64,000 nucleotides of DNA. Origin: Thermosediminibacterales bacterium. GTDB lineage: Bacteria > Bacillota > Thermosediminibacteria > Koleobacterales > JARRCM01. The stretch is from NCBI GenBank assembly GCA_029982205.1, contig JARRCM010000004.1, positions 28,102 to 92,101 of the forward strand, in the 5' to 3' direction. Numbering within the stretch: position 1 is the first letter of the stretch; each line of letters opens with the position of its first letter. The notes below the pieces were generated by a model, which searched no databases, had not been told where the DNA came from, and saw nothing but the letters and a program-made list of their open reading frames with translations. Positions 1-8,056 of this stretch are shown here, one piece after another. A program made the position numbers and the translations under genes.

Positions 1-140
1 TCGTTGTATGCTTTTTTGACAGCATCCTCGCCATCAAAGGCCAGGAGCACTTCATATCCTTCTTTTTCTAAGTTGTATTTTAAAATCTCGGCGATAGGTT
101 TTTCATCATCTACAACTAAAATCTTGTGTTTCACAGGCAT
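1..140 (-). CDS. walR: WalR/YycF-like response regulator, N-terminal fragment
   Basis: The gene runs off the left edge, so only the first 46 residues are visible. They form the start of a CheY-like receiver domain: the strand [10 protein letters not shown] carries the conserved acidic pair, followed by an alpha helix and the second strand, as in OmpR-family regulators. The wording of this stretch and its place near purA, dnaB and rplI match WalR (YycF), the essential regulator of cell-wall metabolism in Firmicutes. The phosphoacceptor Asp and the DNA-binding domain lie outside the window. The ATG at 138–140 sits close to a GGGTG ribosome site; an in-frame GTG two codons later has better spacing and may be the real start. 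The identification as WalR rather than another OmpR-type regulator is inferred. Confidence 0.75.
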   Translation of the reverse strand, partial: MPVKHKILVVDDEKPIAEILKYNLEKEGYEVLLAFDGEDAVKKAYN

Positions 141-344
141 CACCCTTTTTTGATAATTTTTTTATTTATTTCTATAAACTAAATCTAATTTCCTTCAATC
201 CTTAAAGCCAAAACTACTGGTGTCTTATTGCAAAACAGGCATTAAATTCTTCTTAAGGAAAAATTCCTGTAAACTTTATTATACATTATAAGTCATAAGT
301 CCCAGTGTTTCATCTCATAAATAATGGTATGAAAAGCAGCCATA

Positions 345-370
345 AAACAAAGAAGCGGCTTTAAAGCCGC
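345..370 (-). terminator. Hairpin terminator, reading leftward
   Basis: The 16-base perfect palindrome GCGGCTTTAAAGCCGC (355–370) is followed on the minus strand by a T-rich stretch (TTCTTTGTTTT). It would end transcripts coming from the yqhV/capA-remnant side before walR. The rest of 141–513 is AT-rich and non-coding. A TATAAT-like box near 275–280 on the minus strand may belong to the walR promoter, but no good -35 box is seen. Confidence 0.6.
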
Positions 371-513
371 ATAAAGAAAAAATATATTTAAAAGGGGGGG
401 ATCAAAAACGTTTAATAGTCTTGATCCATCTTTAGTATAGAAAATATTTATTAATAAACTGTTACGCAAATGTTACAGTTATATTACAATGTTTGATTTT
501 CCTTTTAAACTTT

Positions 514-842
514 TCAATTACTCTCAAGTTTTACAACTCTGGCCATATCCCCTATCTTTTCCAGCTTAGTGTCAAGTTCATCCGAAAGACTGATAAACCT
601 GTCCAAAATCTTTTCAGCTTGATATCCCTGAACAGGTCGAGGTTGGTGTTCGGTTATAAAAACTGGAATCAATGATACTTCTATAATTTTTTTCTCTTTT
701 ACTGTCAGCAGAAGAACTATGCTTTGACGGTTTTGTTCCTTATATTTGAATCATAATCAAGGATATGATTGTTCGCTATGGATAAGATGTCAAATCCGGC
801 ATAAACCAACCCTTCTACTGATTTAATTTTACTATAAACGCT
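514..842 (-). pseudogene. Decayed CapA-family (poly-gamma-glutamate synthesis type) gene remnant
   Basis: On the minus strand this otherwise empty region still encodes two recognisable pieces of a CapA-family metallophosphatase-like protein in different frames. The upstream piece (about 715–842) reads GLVYAGFDILSIANNHILDY, the conserved SLANNH-type motif of CapA, and soon hits a TAG. The downstream piece (about 514–740) contains the family's C-terminal block around EVSLIPVFITEHQPRPV and ends in a TGA at 514–516. Together they cover only a small part of the usual roughly 350–400 residues. The N terminus and the middle are therefore deleted and the rest is frameshifted. Family assignment rests on motif recognition. 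Its job, if it ever had one here, would have been in cell-surface polymer synthesis. Confidence 0.7.
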
Positions 843-854
843 ATTGTTTTTAAA

Positions 855-1118
855 CTATTTTAGTGTTCCTATTAATACAATTACCACTCCTACAAAAATC
901 GTAAGGATTTTATGTATTGATATTTCCTGTTCAGCCAGGCCATAAATACCCAGGATACCCACTCCGGCAAATATCAATGGTCCCACTAATCCTAAAAAAC
1001 TGTTTATCCTTAGTGCCCAGTTCAGGTCGTTCAGTTTTAAAAAAAGCAAAGCTGCTGTCAGCTCCAGAGCTGCTGATAAAAATCTGATAACAGACATTCC
1101 TAAGACATATTTGTCCAT
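855..1118 (-). CDS. yqhV: YqhV-family (DUF2619) membrane protein
   Basis: A protein of 87 residues with three hydrophobic segments (about 7–28, 38–58 and 67–85). The pattern MSVIRFLSAALELTAALL near the N terminus and the GxxxPxxxxGVGxxGL region in the middle match the YqhV family of Firmicutes. The function is unknown; in other endospore formers the gene lies near the spoIIIA locus, whereas here it stands alone. It is transcribed away from the MFS gene, which begins 115 bases upstream on the opposite strand. The ribosome site is a GGGGGG run just before the ATG (1116–1118). The decayed capA fragment follows directly downstream. Confidence 0.75.
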   Translation of the reverse strand: MDKYVLGMSVIRFLSAALELTAALLFLKLNDLNWALRINSFLGLVGPLIFAGVGILGIYGLAEQEISIHKILTIFVGVVIVLIGTLK

Positions 1119-1233
1119 TTTATAAACCCCCCGGTTTTAAAATTTCAATAAAAATACTATTTCTGTGGAATTAAATTTATGTTTTTTTTTATTAAAAAGG
1201 GGAATTATAATTTTTGAAAGGAAGTTGATACAT

Positions 1234-2445
1234 GTGAAGGGTAAAACTAAATTAGAATTGGCTTTACTTTGCCTTGTTCCATTTATTATGGTTTTGGGAA
1301 ACTCAATGTTAATTCCCGTACTACCTGCCATTAAATCCGCTCTCAAAACAGATCAGTTTCACGTCGGTTTATTAATAACAGCTTTTTCTATACCTGCAGG
1401 AATTATCATACCATTTGCAGGGATTTTATCAGATCAGGTTGGCCGTGTTAAAGTTATGGCTCCTGCTCTTGCCGTATACGGCTTCGGTGGACTTGTTGCA
1501 GGAATTTCTTCACTGGTTTTTGAAAAGCCTTATATCATGATACTCATTGGAAGGGTTATTCAGGGAATAGGGGCCGGAGGGACATACCAGCTGGCTATGG
1601 CACTAACAGGTGATATTTTTAAAACCAAAGAAAGGACAAAGGCACTGGGACTTTTGGAGGCATCTAACGGATTAGGAAAAGTTATAAGTCCAATTGCAGG
1701 GGCGCTAGCTGGATTAATAAGCTGGTTCGCACCTTTCTTTGTTTATGGCATTCTGGCTATTCCCATCGGTTTGGTGCTTTGGTTTGTTTTAAAGGACCCA
1801 AAAGATTTACAAAAACAAAATCCTTCCGAATACCTTGATGCAATCAAAACTATATTCAGGCAAAAAGCTTTCCCACTGGCATCCTGTTTTCTTTCTGGTA
1901 TGGTAGCACTTTTCGTATTGTTTGGTCTTTTGTCATATTATTCAGATGTCCTTGAAGAAGTGTTTAAAATTAAAGGGTTTTTAAAGGGAATTGTTATAGC
2001 AGGTCCGGTTCTGGCAATGGCTATAGTTTCTTTTTCCCTCGGGCTTGTCCTTGAAAAAGTAAAAAACTCTTTTTTTAAACCCGTAATTATAACCGGTTTG
2101 GCATTAATCGCACTTGGCCAGTTGGCTTTTTGTTTTTCCCATAGCTTTTGGTGGATGTTAGTTGCGGTTATTGTTTTAGGGTTAGGGGTGGGGAGTGTAT
2201 TACCTCCGGTTAATACTCTTATTACCAGTTCAGCTTCTACCAAGCGGCGTGGAATTATTACCTGTCTTTACGGTTCGGTCAGATTTTTCGGGGTAGCCAT
2301 CGGCCCTCCAGCTTACGGTTTTATTGAGAACTTTGGAAGGGTTCCGGTCCTTATTACATCAACGGTTATTGTAGGTATGGTTGCAGTGACTGCATTTTTT
2401 TTCATAAGAGAAAAAGTTTTAATGAAAGAAGAAAAGGAAGGTTAA
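1234..2445 (+). CDS. MFS transporter, DHA1-type drug/metabolite exporter
   Basis: A 403-residue protein with about 12 membrane segments, typical of the major facilitator superfamily. The loop between segments 2 and 3 carries the MFS motif A as GILSDQVGRVKVM, and a glycine-rich segment near residues 105–125 (GRVIQGIGAGGTYQ) resembles the motif B/C region of proton-driven drug exporters. I chose GTG at 1234 because AAAGGAAG at 1217–1224 lies nine bases before it. An upstream in-frame ATG at 1165 has no ribosome site and would add a non-hydrophobic tail. The substrate cannot be told from sequence. The gene is convergent with the ABC operon, and its stop codon overlaps that of the ATPase gene. 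It reads against the local replication direction. Confidence 0.85.
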   Translation: MKGKTKLELALLCLVPFIMVLGNSMLIPVLPAIKSALKTDQFHVGLLITAFSIPAGIIIPFAGILSDQVGRVKVMAPALAVYGFGGLVAGISSLVFEKPYIMILIGRVIQGIGAGGTYQLAMALTGDIFKTKERTKALGLLEASNGLGKVISPIAGALAGLISWFAPFFVYGILAIPIGLVLWFVLKDPKDLQKQNPSEYLDAIKTIFRQKAFPLASCFLSGMVALFVLFGLLSYYSDVLEEVFKIKGFLKGIVIAGPVLAMAIVSFSLGLVLEKVKNSFFKPVIITGLALIALGQLAFCFSHSFWWMLVAVIVLGLGVGSVLPPVNTLITSSASTKRRGIITCLYGSVRFFGVAIGPPAYGFIENFGRVPVLITSTVIVGMVAVTAFFFIREKVLMKEEKEG

Positions 2446-2466
2446 AACGCCAGGTTAACCTTCCTT
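2434..2466. terminator. Inverted repeat over the two convergent stop codons
   Basis: AAGGAAGGTTAA (2434–2445) and TTAACCTTCCTT (2455–2466) form a perfect 12-bp stem with a 9-base loop. Each arm contains the end of one gene: the MFS stop is at 2443–2445 and the ABC ATPase stop at 2442–2444 on the other strand. The U-tracts are short, so termination strength is uncertain, but the position suggests a shared bidirectional terminator inside coding DNA. Confidence 0.6.
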
Positions 2467-3254
2467 TCTGAAATCAAGGGATTTGTAATTTCTTTTTTTT
2501 CAATTTTATCCTGTAATAACGAATAAACTTTTTCCCACTGTGCTACAAAGCTCGGGTTTTCGGGAATTCTTGGCCATATAAGATGGTTTTCTATAATTTC
2601 TTTTATTACCCCGGTGCTAAATACAGCTATTCGGGTAGAGAGAATCACAGCCTCTTCAATGTTGTGTGTAACAAAAATTATGGTTACTCCTGTCTCTTTC
2701 CATATTTTGATAAGGTGTTTTTGGAGATTATCCCTTGTAAGTGCATCAAGACTGCCGAAAGGCTCATCCATTAGTAAAACCTTTGGGCATACGCTTAAAG
2801 CCCTGGCAATCGCCACTCGCTGTTTCATACCTCCAGATAGCTGGTATGGATACAAATGTCCTGCACCTTCAAGGGAAACAAGTTTAAGGAAGTAATTTGC
2901 AATCTCTTTTCTTTCAGCTTTATTTTTTCCTCTCTTGGCTAGTTTTAAAGGATAGGTAATGTTATCGAGCACGGTCAGCCAGGGAAACAGCTGGTCTAAG
3001 CCCTGGAAAACCATCATACGGTCCCTGCCCGGATACTTCACACAGGTGCCGTTTATTCTAATTTCACCTTTAGAAGGTTTTTCGAGACCTGCAATACATC
3101 GAAGAAATGTGGATTTTCCGCAGCCCGACGGGCCTATGACCGTAACAAATTCTTTTTCTTTAACCTGTAAATTTATATCATTTAGTGCAACAATATCTTT
3201 TTTTGGGGTCTTATAAATCTTTGAAAGGTTCTTTATTTCCAATAATATATCCAC
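2442..3254 (-). CDS. ABC transporter ATP-binding protein, sulfonate/nitrate/taurine type
   Basis: A 270-residue cytoplasmic ATPase with all canonical elements: Walker A GPSGCGKST (41–49), a Q-loop Gln at 84, signature LSGGMKQR (139–146), Walker B VLLMDEP (159–165) and switch His 197. The QGLDQLFPWLTVLDN segment after the Q-loop is typical of the SsuB/TauB/NrtD family. It is the last gene of a three-gene operon (substrate-binding lipoprotein, permease, ATPase) and starts 16 bases after the permease stop. It powers uptake of a small organic anion. Sulfonate, taurine, nitrate, thiamine precursor and riboflavin-type substrates are all possible in this family. Confidence 0.9.
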   Translation of the reverse strand: MDILLEIKNLSKIYKTPKKDIVALNDINLQVKEKEFVTVIGPSGCGKSTFLRCIAGLEKPSKGEIRINGTCVKYPGRDRMMVFQGLDQLFPWLTVLDNITYPLKLAKRGKNKAERKEIANYFLKLVSLEGAGHLYPYQLSGGMKQRVAIARALSVCPKVLLMDEPFGSLDALTRDNLQKHLIKIWKETGVTIIFVTHNIEEAVILSTRIAVFSTGVIKEIIENHLIWPRIPENPSFVAQWEKVYSLLQDKIEKKEITNPLISERKVNLAF

Positions 3255-3270
3255 CTAACACACCCCTTCT

Positions 3271-4035
3271 TTAATCAATAGTTGTCTTCCATTTTCTTAT
3301 TGTCTGATTCTCTACTGTAGCAAGTATAGCGTTTTCCATTATTATTCCAATAATGATTATTATAAGCAGTCCGGCAAATACCCCAGGTGTCTGCATCATA
3401 AACCTTCTTTTATACAACAGCCATCCGAGACCTCCTTCACCTCCGGAAGCCCCAAACACCATTTCGGCAGCAACTAAAGCCTGCCATGCCCTGGCCCAGC
3501 CAACCCTTAAACCTGTTATTATATTTGGAAGGGCAGCCGGAATCATGACAGAAAATATCAACCTGCTTCCGCTTAAGCCTAGTATCTTCCCTGCTTCAAG
3601 CTGTGTAACCGGCACAGACCTCAACCCATTATATATGTTTGCGATTAAAGGCCAGAGGGCGGAAAACGCTATTATTATCACAATAGGTTTGTTACCAATC
3701 CCAAACCAAAGAAGCGCAATGGGAAAAAGTGCAATTCCAGGGAGGGGGTGCATGATTGCCATAAGTGTTGTTACTGCTTCTGAAACCATTTTTGAACTTA
3801 TAGATGCACCGGCCAGTATAACCGCCCCCACTACAGCCGAACCCAGACCTAAAAATATAAGGGTTAGGGAGTATCTAGCCCTTAGCAGAATTTCACTGCT
3901 GTCTTGGATAAAAGTATAAAATATTTTGCCCGTCGACGGAAAGAGATATTCCGGATACATACCTGACCTTGCCAAACATTCCCATATTAATATCAAACTC
4001 GCTACAAAAAGGCAGTAACGGAATAGTTTTTTCAT
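3271..4035 (-). CDS. ABC transporter permease, SsuC/TauC family
   Basis: A 254-residue membrane protein with about six hydrophobic helices and the binding-protein-dependent transport (BPD_transp_1) coupling region. The EAA-like loop reads LEAGKILGLSGSRLIFSVMIPAALPNIITG in outline, at about residues 143–172, with the conserved Gly at its centre. The ending, where a hydrophobic helix is followed by a short basic tail, is usual. It lies between the lipoprotein gene (29-base gap) and the ATPase gene (16-base gap) and surely acts with them as the channel of one importer. A Ser/Gly-rich loop (FGASGGEGGLGWLLYKRR) follows the coupling helix, as in sulfonate permeases. Confidence 0.9.
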   Translation of the reverse strand: MKKLFRYCLFVASLILIWECLARSGMYPEYLFPSTGKIFYTFIQDSSEILLRARYSLTLIFLGLGSAVVGAVILAGASISSKMVSEAVTTLMAIMHPLPGIALFPIALLWFGIGNKPIVIIIAFSALWPLIANIYNGLRSVPVTQLEAGKILGLSGSRLIFSVMIPAALPNIITGLRVGWARAWQALVAAEMVFGASGGEGGLGWLLYKRRFMMQTPGVFAGLLIIIIIGIIMENAILATVENQTIRKWKTTID

Positions 4036-4064
4036 TGCCTTTTACCTCCTAAACTTCTTAAAGG

Positions 4065-5129
4065 CTATTTCCTTTGTTGCAGCTGTTCCATCATAGAGGG
4101 ACTTCCTTCTCTCATTCCAATAAAAGCCGAAATGTTCTCCCAGGCTATTTCAGAAATGTCTTGGGGAAGTTTACTAATATATCCTGCTTTTTTCATAAAC
4201 TCTGCAAAGCCTATAAGGCCATATGGTGCCGTAGTATAATTTAACCCGGGCCATGTCATGTATTTATAAAGTTTTTCTTTTGGCATATTAAACTCTGGTG
4301 CTAGAATTTCAGCAGCCTCTTCTTTATGGTGATTTATCCATGTTATGGCTTCACTCACACCCATAACAAAAGAAGCATACCCCCTGGGATGTTTATCATG
4401 ATATTCCTTAGTGACAAGGCCGACATTGAAGCCGAACTCCTGACCGAAAGCCTCTGCACCTGTAAGAACTTCCTTATAGCCTTGTTGACTGAGCTCTTCA
4501 AAAAGATAAGGCGGTGTTGTGAAATGCGCAGTGATATCTTTCTTTGCCAGCATGGCCGAACACCCATCCGGGTGGGGAAGTGCTACTAACATGTCATCAA
4601 ATGCGTTTGCATTGCCAAGTTCCCGTTCAGCAGCCATAGCCAGAAGTATATGCTGCATACTTCCCGGTGAAGGCAGAGCTATTTTATCTCCTGATTTAAA
4701 ATCTTTAAGTGATTTAATTTCAGATTTGTATGTAACAAGCGAAACCGGTGACACTACATAGCCTACGGCTACTTTTGCAGGAACCCCTTTATCCCATCCA
4801 ATCAAAAATGGCGGAATCCCCATAAAGGCTGCATCGAGTTCTCCGGATGCAAGGGCCTCCCGGGCTGCCCCACCGGAACCAAACCTCTTCCACTCAACTT
4901 CCAGGCCGTATTTCTCAAAAAAACCTTTTTCCTGTGCGATCATCAGCGGTGCATACACAAGGCCAAACTGTTGTGCTATGCGTATCTTTTCCCTGCCTGT
5001 CTCTTCTGCACGGACTTTTGACTCGCCGACCGGTGCTTTGGATTGTGTGCATCCTGCAAGGATTACAAATACAATTATTAAACCCAGGAGGATGGCAAGT
5101 ATCTTTTGCTTGTTATACATTTTTTTCAT
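4065..5129 (-). CDS. ABC transporter substrate-binding lipoprotein (SsuA/NMT1-like)
   Basis: A protein of 354 residues that starts with a lysine-rich n-region, a hydrophobic stretch and the lipobox LAGC, with the lipidated cysteine at 27. The mature part begins IRIAQQFGLVYAPLMIAQEKGFFEKYGL, the familiar first fold of NMT1/SsuA-type periplasmic-binding-protein-like proteins, and continues with SGELDAAFMGIPP. It would be anchored on the outer face of the membrane and deliver substrate to the permease encoded next. It is the first gene of the operon. A good AGGAGG-like site precedes the ATG. The ligand is not predictable: alkanesulfonates, taurine or similar anions are the best-known ligands. 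Confidence 0.88.
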   Translation of the reverse strand: MKKMYNKQKILAILLGLIIVFVILAGCTQSKAPVGESKVRAEETGREKIRIAQQFGLVYAPLMIAQEKGFFEKYGLEVEWKRFGSGGAAREALASGELDAAFMGIPPFLIGWDKGVPAKVAVGYVVSPVSLVTYKSEIKSLKDFKSGDKIALPSPGSMQHILLAMAAERELGNANAFDDMLVALPHPDGCSAMLAKKDITAHFTTPPYLFEELSQQGYKEVLTGAEAFGQEFGFNVGLVTKEYHDKHPRGYASFVMGVSEAITWINHHKEEAAEILAPEFNMPKEKLYKYMTWPGLNYTTAPYGLIGFAEFMKKAGYISKLPQDISEIAWENISAFIGMREGSPSMMEQLQQRK

Positions 5130-5246
5130 ACCTCCTATGATTAGTTAATATCTCTAATATAATATTTTTTACTGCTTGGTTTTGTGCATGGCTATACCGG
5201 TTCTTTTTCTGTCTTTTTTTACATAAAATCTATTGAGGTGTTGTTG

Positions 5247-5699
5247 ATGAAAGAGCCTTTAAGAATCCTTTTTATGATTTTTATCCTGGGGATTTTAGGT
5301 AAAAATCGGCTTGTTGCCTGTTCATCCGGTTTAATGCTTTCCCTTATTGCCGGTAATCTCATAAAGTTTTCATCAAACTACCAGAGGATTTTCCTCGACA
5401 TAGGTATAATTTTTCTCATGGCAGCGACACTGCTGCCTTTTGCCTCTGGTGAGATTACAACTGAAAGAATATATAAAACCGTTTTTACTGTTGATGGCTT
5501 TATTGCGCTGTTAATCGGCATCTTTGCCACTATACTCGGCAGCAAAGGAGTATCGCTGCTTCAAGACAAACCTGAAGTAATGGTGGGACTTGTTTTCGGA
5601 AGTATATTGGGGGCATCTTTTTTCAAGGGAATACCTGTAGGCCCTCTAGTAGCGGCGGGTTTGGCCGCTCTGCTGCTTCAATTTGCCGGGAGGTTGTAA
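5247..5699 (+). CDS. DUF441 family membrane protein (YtwI/YeaL-like)
   Basis: A 150-residue protein with four to five hydrophobic helices. Features of DUF441 are visible: ILGKN near the N terminus, LLPFASGEI in the first third, and the pair LVFGSILGASFFKGIPVGPLVAAGLAA at the C-terminal end. I chose ATG 5247, preceded by GAGGTG with six bases between; the frame stays open 63 bases further upstream, but with no ribosome site. The resulting length matches the family. The function is unknown. It stands alone on the plus strand, divergent from the ABC operon and convergent with the M23 peptidase gene. Confidence 0.82.
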   Translation: MKEPLRILFMIFILGILGKNRLVACSSGLMLSLIAGNLIKFSSNYQRIFLDIGIIFLMAATLLPFASGEITTERIYKTVFTVDGFIALLIGIFATILGSKGVSLLQDKPEVMVGLVFGSILGASFFKGIPVGPLVAAGLAALLLQFAGRL

Positions 5700-5732
5700 T
5701 AAAAAAGAACCCAGCCTTATCAGGACTGAGTC
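5700..5732 (-). terminator. Terminator of the LysM–G5–M23 gene
   Basis: On the minus strand, just after the stop codon at 5735, an imperfect stem (ACTCAGTC pairing with GGCTGGGT, with two G·U pairs) is followed by TTCTTTTTT at 5700–5708. This is a normal intrinsic terminator. The same DNA could weakly stop the DUF441 transcript coming from the other side. Confidence 0.65.
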
Positions 5733-5734
5733 CT

Positions 5735-7096
5735 CTATTTTTCAAAATAATTTAATGGATTTAGAGGTTTTCCGTTTTTTCGTATCTCAAAGTGCAGATG
5801 TGGTCCAGTGCTTCTTCCTGAACTTCCTACTAAAGCAATTTGTTCTCCTTTTTCAACAGCTTCGCCTACTTTAACAAGGATTTTATTTGCATGTGCATAA
5901 TACGTTTCAAATCCGTTGCCATGTGAAACTATAACAAGTCGGCCATATCCTCCCTGCCAGCCAGCAAACGTTACAGTTCCGCTGTCAGCCGCTTTAATGG
6001 GTGTATTATAGGGTGCGGCTATATCAACACCTGTATGAAACTCCCTGCCTCTAGGACCGAAAGGAGAAGATATCCTTCCTGTCGCAGGCCATATAAACCT
6101 GCCGGTGCCTCTTGAAGGTGCGGCTTTGGTTCCGCGGATTAGTATTCGTTCAACCGGTTCTTTTAAAACCTTTTCTTCGATAATTTCACGTTTTATTTCT
6201 TTACCGTTTTCCTTATAAATTTTCGCTGTAACTTCTTTTGTTCCGTATACTCCTCTTTGTTTGACTTTTTGTTCCCATGTCCACATATTCCGGTCATATT
6301 CAATTTTCGTAGTATAAGGTATAGCACGATTATAGGTTTTTTCCTCAACTGTTAAAACGTTTAAATACGGCTTTGGAACTACGAGATTAAGCTTTTGGCC
6401 GATTTGCAAGATTTCGGATTGCACCTGTGGATTAGCTTTTTTCAAGTCTTTTACAGTCATTCGGTTATTGTGTGCGATCAACCATAATGATTCACCCTTC
6501 TTAACCTCATGGACTTTTATTTCATCAGTTCCTCTAAGCAGAATATTGACCGCTTTTTCTTCCTGAACTATGTCTTCCGGGTCAGCAAATACCGGTTCAA
6601 ATTCAATATCTTCCTGAATTTCTACGCTTTCTGTCTTAACATTTTCATTTTTTTCAGAAAAGGTTTCTTTAACTTCTTCAATCACTTTTTGTGCTGAAGC
6701 TTTATCTTTTACCGTCACTATGCTTTTTCCATCAACTATTATGTTAACTGCTTCAACTTTATAATTAAAATACGGTTTGAGTTTTTCTACAAGCTGCTGC
6801 TCTGTGGAAATTTCTACATCAAACCCCTTCATCTTTTCATAAGTCAGGTTCAGTTGAGGTTTTACTTCTCTGCCGTATTTGTTTTCAGCTTCAGCTGTCA
6901 GCTTGTTTATGACGTTTTCGATATCCTGTTTTTGCTTTACTATACCCACTAATTTGTTCTCTACCTTAATAGCATAAGCGGCTGTTGAATTGTAAAAAAA
7001 CGTTACGGAAACTGCTGTGATAAGTATTATAACAAAACCAATTATCCAAATTGATGTTTTCTTTTTGTTTTTGCTTGAATACTCTTCTGGACTCAT
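5735..7096 (-). CDS. Membrane-anchored M23 endopeptidase with LysM and G5 domains
   Basis: A protein of 453 residues that cuts peptide cross-links of peptidoglycan. In order: a basic cytoplasmic tail, one membrane segment (about 16–35), an extracellular spacer with repeated KxxAxxVIxxV-type units (about 50–180), a LysM domain (about 195–239, VKKGESLWLIA), a G5 domain (about 245–322) and the M23 domain (about 340–445). Zinc ligands are visible as H354, D358 and the H433–H435 pair (GPHLHFE), with the catalytic His near 401. This architecture is common in spore-forming Clostridia, where such enzymes remodel the wall during growth or sporulation. The gene is monocistronic, with its own terminator. 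Confidence 0.9.
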   Translation of the reverse strand: MSPEEYSSKNKKKTSIWIIGFVIILITAVSVTFFYNSTAAYAIKVENKLVGIVKQKQDIENVINKLTAEAENKYGREVKPQLNLTYEKMKGFDVEISTEQQLVEKLKPYFNYKVEAVNIIVDGKSIVTVKDKASAQKVIEEVKETFSEKNENVKTESVEIQEDIEFEPVFADPEDIVQEEKAVNILLRGTDEIKVHEVKKGESLWLIAHNNRMTVKDLKKANPQVQSEILQIGQKLNLVVPKPYLNVLTVEEKTYNRAIPYTTKIEYDRNMWTWEQKVKQRGVYGTKEVTAKIYKENGKEIKREIIEEKVLKEPVERILIRGTKAAPSRGTGRFIWPATGRISSPFGPRGREFHTGVDIAAPYNTPIKAADSGTVTFAGWQGGYGRLVIVSHGNGFETYYAHANKILVKVGEAVEKGEQIALVGSSGRSTGPHLHFEIRKNGKPLNPLNYFEK

Positions 7097-7159
7097 CCCC
7101 TAACTCCTTTCACTTTTCTCCGCTATATTATTCCAATACACTATATTCTATTAGTTTGG

Positions 7160-8056
7160 CTAAATTTCCTTCTCAGACCTAATATTACCATAAATTGGGA
7201 TGTTGTTCAACAGGACAATTGCCAAACCGATCAACATAATAATACACCCTATTATAGAATTGATGCTTGGAATCTGACCTAAAACAAAATAGCCAAGTAT
7301 TATTCCTCCGGTTACCTCTTGTGTTGATATCAGGTTAGCATAGGTTGGATGAGTATATCTTAAGCTTGCATTATATAATGTATGTCCTAATGTTGTTGGA
7401 AGCAATGCCAGAAGCAGAATAGGCAGTATAGATGACCTGACCGCAGATAATTCAATGGTGTTCAATGCAAATGGAAAAAGAAAAGCTGAAGCAGAAAGAT
7501 ATAACCAGAAAGCGTATTTTAATAGAGGATAGTTTTCCCTCTCCATTCTTCCAGCCACAGAATAGAGGCCAAAGCACACAGCAGATATAAGGGCCATAAA
7601 ATCCCCGATAAACGATTTTACGTTTATCTCCGGCTCAAATCCGGTCAAAATCGCAATTCCCATCACGACAACCACTATACCTACAAACTTGTACACTTTT
7701 ATAGGTTCTTTAAGAAAAAACCATGCAAACAATGTTACAAAGATAGGGGCTGTATAAACTATACTTAGAGAATGTGCTATGCTTGTATAAAAAAGGGACC
7801 AAATATAAAACAAAAAGTGCATGGCCGCTATAAAACCATAAAGCAGAAATTTTTTTATATTTTTTTTATTAATGGACAAATTTATTCTTTTTAGTTTGGC
7901 AAGAATAAAAACAAAGACTGCACCTAAAAACATCCTCATAAATGTTATGCCTCCGGGCGAAATCCCTTTTATTAAAAGCGTGAGAATGGGACTAGTTGCA
8001 AAAAACACTGTGGCTGTACTTGCATACAAGATGCCTTTACCGTGTTGAAACTTCAA
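7160..8056 (-). CDS. EamA-family (DMT) transporter
   Basis: A 298-residue protein with ten predicted membrane helices arranged as two repeated EamA units, about residues 8–138 and 150–287. Typical motifs are the GISPGGITFMRMFLGA start, the helix-4/5 region SIAHSLSIVYTAPIFV with its proline, and TTLGHTLYNASLRYTHPTYANLI near the end. Such proteins export or exchange amino acids, nucleotides or other small metabolites; the substrate is unknown. Its start codon overlaps the stop of the upstream M1-peptidase gene by four bases, so the two genes are translationally coupled. Confidence 0.85.
   Translation of the reverse strand: MKFQHGKGILYASTATVFFATSPILTLLIKGISPGGITFMRMFLGAVFVFILAKLKRINLSINKKNIKKFLLYGFIAAMHFLFYIWSLFYTSIAHSLSIVYTAPIFVTLFAWFFLKEPIKVYKFVGIVVVVMGIAILTGFEPEINVKSFIGDFMALISAVCFGLYSVAGRMERENYPLLKYAFWLYLSASAFLFPFALNTIELSAVRSSILPILLLALLPTTLGHTLYNASLRYTHPTYANLISTQEVTGGIILGYFVLGQIPSINSIIGCIIMLIGLAIVLLNNIPIYGNIRSEKEI

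Noticed and set aside
493..675. Plus-strand open frame of 60 codons
   Set aside because: It lies opposite the capA remnant, has no ribosome site, and its product is hydrophobic and unlike any family. The minus strand explains the coding signal.
690..720. Possibility that the stop codons in the capA remnant are read through (for example as selenocysteine)
   Set aside because: The two motif blocks are in different frames and the middle of the protein is missing, so decay is the simpler reading; no SECIS-like hairpin was seen.
7097..7159. c-di-AMP riboswitch before the LysM–G5–M23 gene
   Set aside because: The 63-base gap is too short for this aptamer and shows none of its conserved blocks.
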